Below the pieces are notes generated by a model. The model searched no databases. It worked only from the letters and a program-made list of their open reading frames with translations, and had not been told where the DNA came from. Position numbers and translations under genes: made by a program. From Hymenobacter sp. YIM 151858-1 (GTDB lineage: Bacteria; Bacteroidota; Bacteroidia; Cytophagales; Hymenobacteraceae), in contig NZ_CP110136.1 in assembly GCF_025979705.1 (NCBI RefSeq), positions 682,001 to 746,000 of the forward strand: DNA of 64,000 nt, written 5' to 3'. Below, piece after piece: positions 63,127 to 64,000 of the stretch; position 1 is the first letter of the stretch; each line of letters opens with the position of its first letter.

Positions 63127-64000
63127 TTACTTCCGGCGGCTCATTACCTTCTCAACGGCCGCCACAATGGCTTGCTCGTTCAGGCCGTACTTCTCCATCA
63201 GCTGATCGGGCGTGCCCGATTCGCCGAACGAGTCGTTTACGGCTACCATTTCGAGGGGCAGGGGCTCCTCGCGGGCCAGCAGCTGGGCAATGCTGTCGCC
63301 CAGGCCGCCGTGCATTTGGTGCTCTTCGGCTGTTACCACGCAGCGGGTTTTGCGCACCGACTGCAGCACGGCTTCCTCATCAAGCGGCTTGATGGTGTGA
63401 ATGTTGATGATTTCGGCGTTGATGCCCTTCTCGGCTAGCAGGTGGCCGGCCAGGATAGCCTTCCATACCAAGTGGCCCGTAGCGAAAATGCTCACGTCGG
63501 TGCCTTCGTTCAGCATCAGGGCTTTGCCGATTTCGAACTTCTGGTCGGCGGGCGTAAAGTTGGGCACCACCGGGCGGCCAAAGCGCAGGTACACCGGGCC
63601 TTCGTAGTCGGCAATGGCCAGGGTGGCGGCTTTGGTTTGGTTGTAGTCGCAAGGGTTGATGACCGTCATGCCGGGCAGCATTTTCATCATGCCTACGTCT
63701 TCCAGAATCTGGTGCGTAGCGCCGTCTTCACCTAGGGTAAGGCCCGCGTGCGATGCGCAGATCTTCACGTTCTTGCCCGAGTAAGCAATGCTCTGGCGAA
63801 TCTGGTCGTATACGCGGCCCGTGCTGAAGTTGGCGAAGGTGCCCGTGAACGGAATTTTGCCACCGATGGTGAGGCCGGCCGCCAGGCCCATCATGTTGGC
63901 CTCGGCAATACCTACCTGGAAGAAGCGCTCCGGAAAGTCCTTCACAAAGGCATCCATTTTAAGGGAGCCAATCAGGTCGGCGCACAGGGCTACCACGTTG
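63127..64000 (-). CDS. Transketolase C-terminal subunit (start outside window)
   Basis: The frame is open at the right edge, so the first residues are missing. The visible 291 residues are the pyrimidine-binding and C-terminal domains of a split transketolase: RFFQVGIAEANMMGLAAGLT, GKIPFTGTFANFSTGRVYDQ, HAGLTLGEDGATHQILEDVG, VTAEEHQMHGGLGDSIAQLL. Split transketolases have the thiamine-binding N-terminal half in a separate gene, expected just upstream. It works in the pentose phosphate pathway. Confidence 0.93.
   Translation of the reverse strand, partial: NVVALCADLIGSLKMDAFVKDFPERFFQVGIAEANMMGLAAGLTIGGKIPFTGTFANFSTGRVYDQIRQSIAYSGKNVKICASHAGLTLGEDGATHQILEDVGMMKMLPGMTVINPCDYNQTKAATLAIADYEGPVYLRFGRPVVPNFTPADQKFEIGKALMLNEGTDVSIFATGHLVWKAILAGHLLAEKGINAEIINIHTIKPLDEEAVLQSVRKTRCVVTAEEHQMHGGLGDSIAQLLAREEPLPLEMVAVNDSFGESGTPDQLMEKYGLNEQAIVAAVEKVMSRRK

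Overview
The window is chromosomal DNA from a GC-rich member of the Bacteroidota, most likely Hymenobacter or a close relative in the Cytophagales. Evidence: two secreted proteins end in type IX secretion (T9SS) sorting domains, start codons lack Shine-Dalgarno sequences, several genes have Bacteroidota-type TAnnTTTG -7 promoter elements, and gene families such as GH43, GH13, RsbQ, DUF421 and ECF-Spy are typical of that group. The hexamer CCTAGG is strikingly frequent (about 85 copies counted by eye), and several families of palindromic repeats are scattered between genes.

Layout. 1-12.3 kb: the end of a GH43 glycosidase, an LRR-kinase fusion, MsrB, a Bcr/CflA exporter, a UvrA paralogue, a 383-bp giant hairpin, a methyltransferase, DUF421, and a sensory group made of a divergent STAS protein, RsbQ and an RsbP-like PAS histidine kinase. 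12.3-24 kb is an accessory zone: a secreted alpha-amylase, a DUF559 nuclease gene held between copies of a palindromic repeat, an IS5-family element, a frameshifted DUF885 peptidase, an AT-rich two-gene CBASS anti-phage island (CD-NTase plus TIR-STING) between two perfect hairpins, and an M3 peptidase with an in-frame stop. 24-32 kb: PAP2 phosphatase, a structured-RNA candidate, an XRE/S24-like regulator, MaoC, hydrolase, and an HDAC-like/J-domain overlapping pair.

32-41 kb is the most interesting part. A Ro60 (TROVE/vWA) gene is followed by four tandem RNAs of about 140-156 nt, each closed by a terminal stem and carrying a tRNA T-arm followed by an acceptor-like hairpin, which is the permuted tRNA-mimic design of bacterial Y RNAs. 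Two RtcB RNA ligase genes follow, one on each side of a T9SS-exported DUF4394 protein. Together these look like an RNA quality-control and repair island with an expanded Y RNA array.

41-64 kb is mostly housekeeping and stress genes: OsmC, SDR/TetR, MOSC, an iron cluster (VIT1/CCC1-like, Dps, iron permease), tRNA-Leu(GAG), RqcH/NFACT, an MBL hydrolase, a response regulator with a 1364-residue hybrid kinase, glycosyltransferase-miaA, pfkA, a TerB-like protein, a class III aminotransferase, an ECF sigma-membrane protein-Spy operon, and the 5'-truncated C-terminal transketolase subunit at the right edge.
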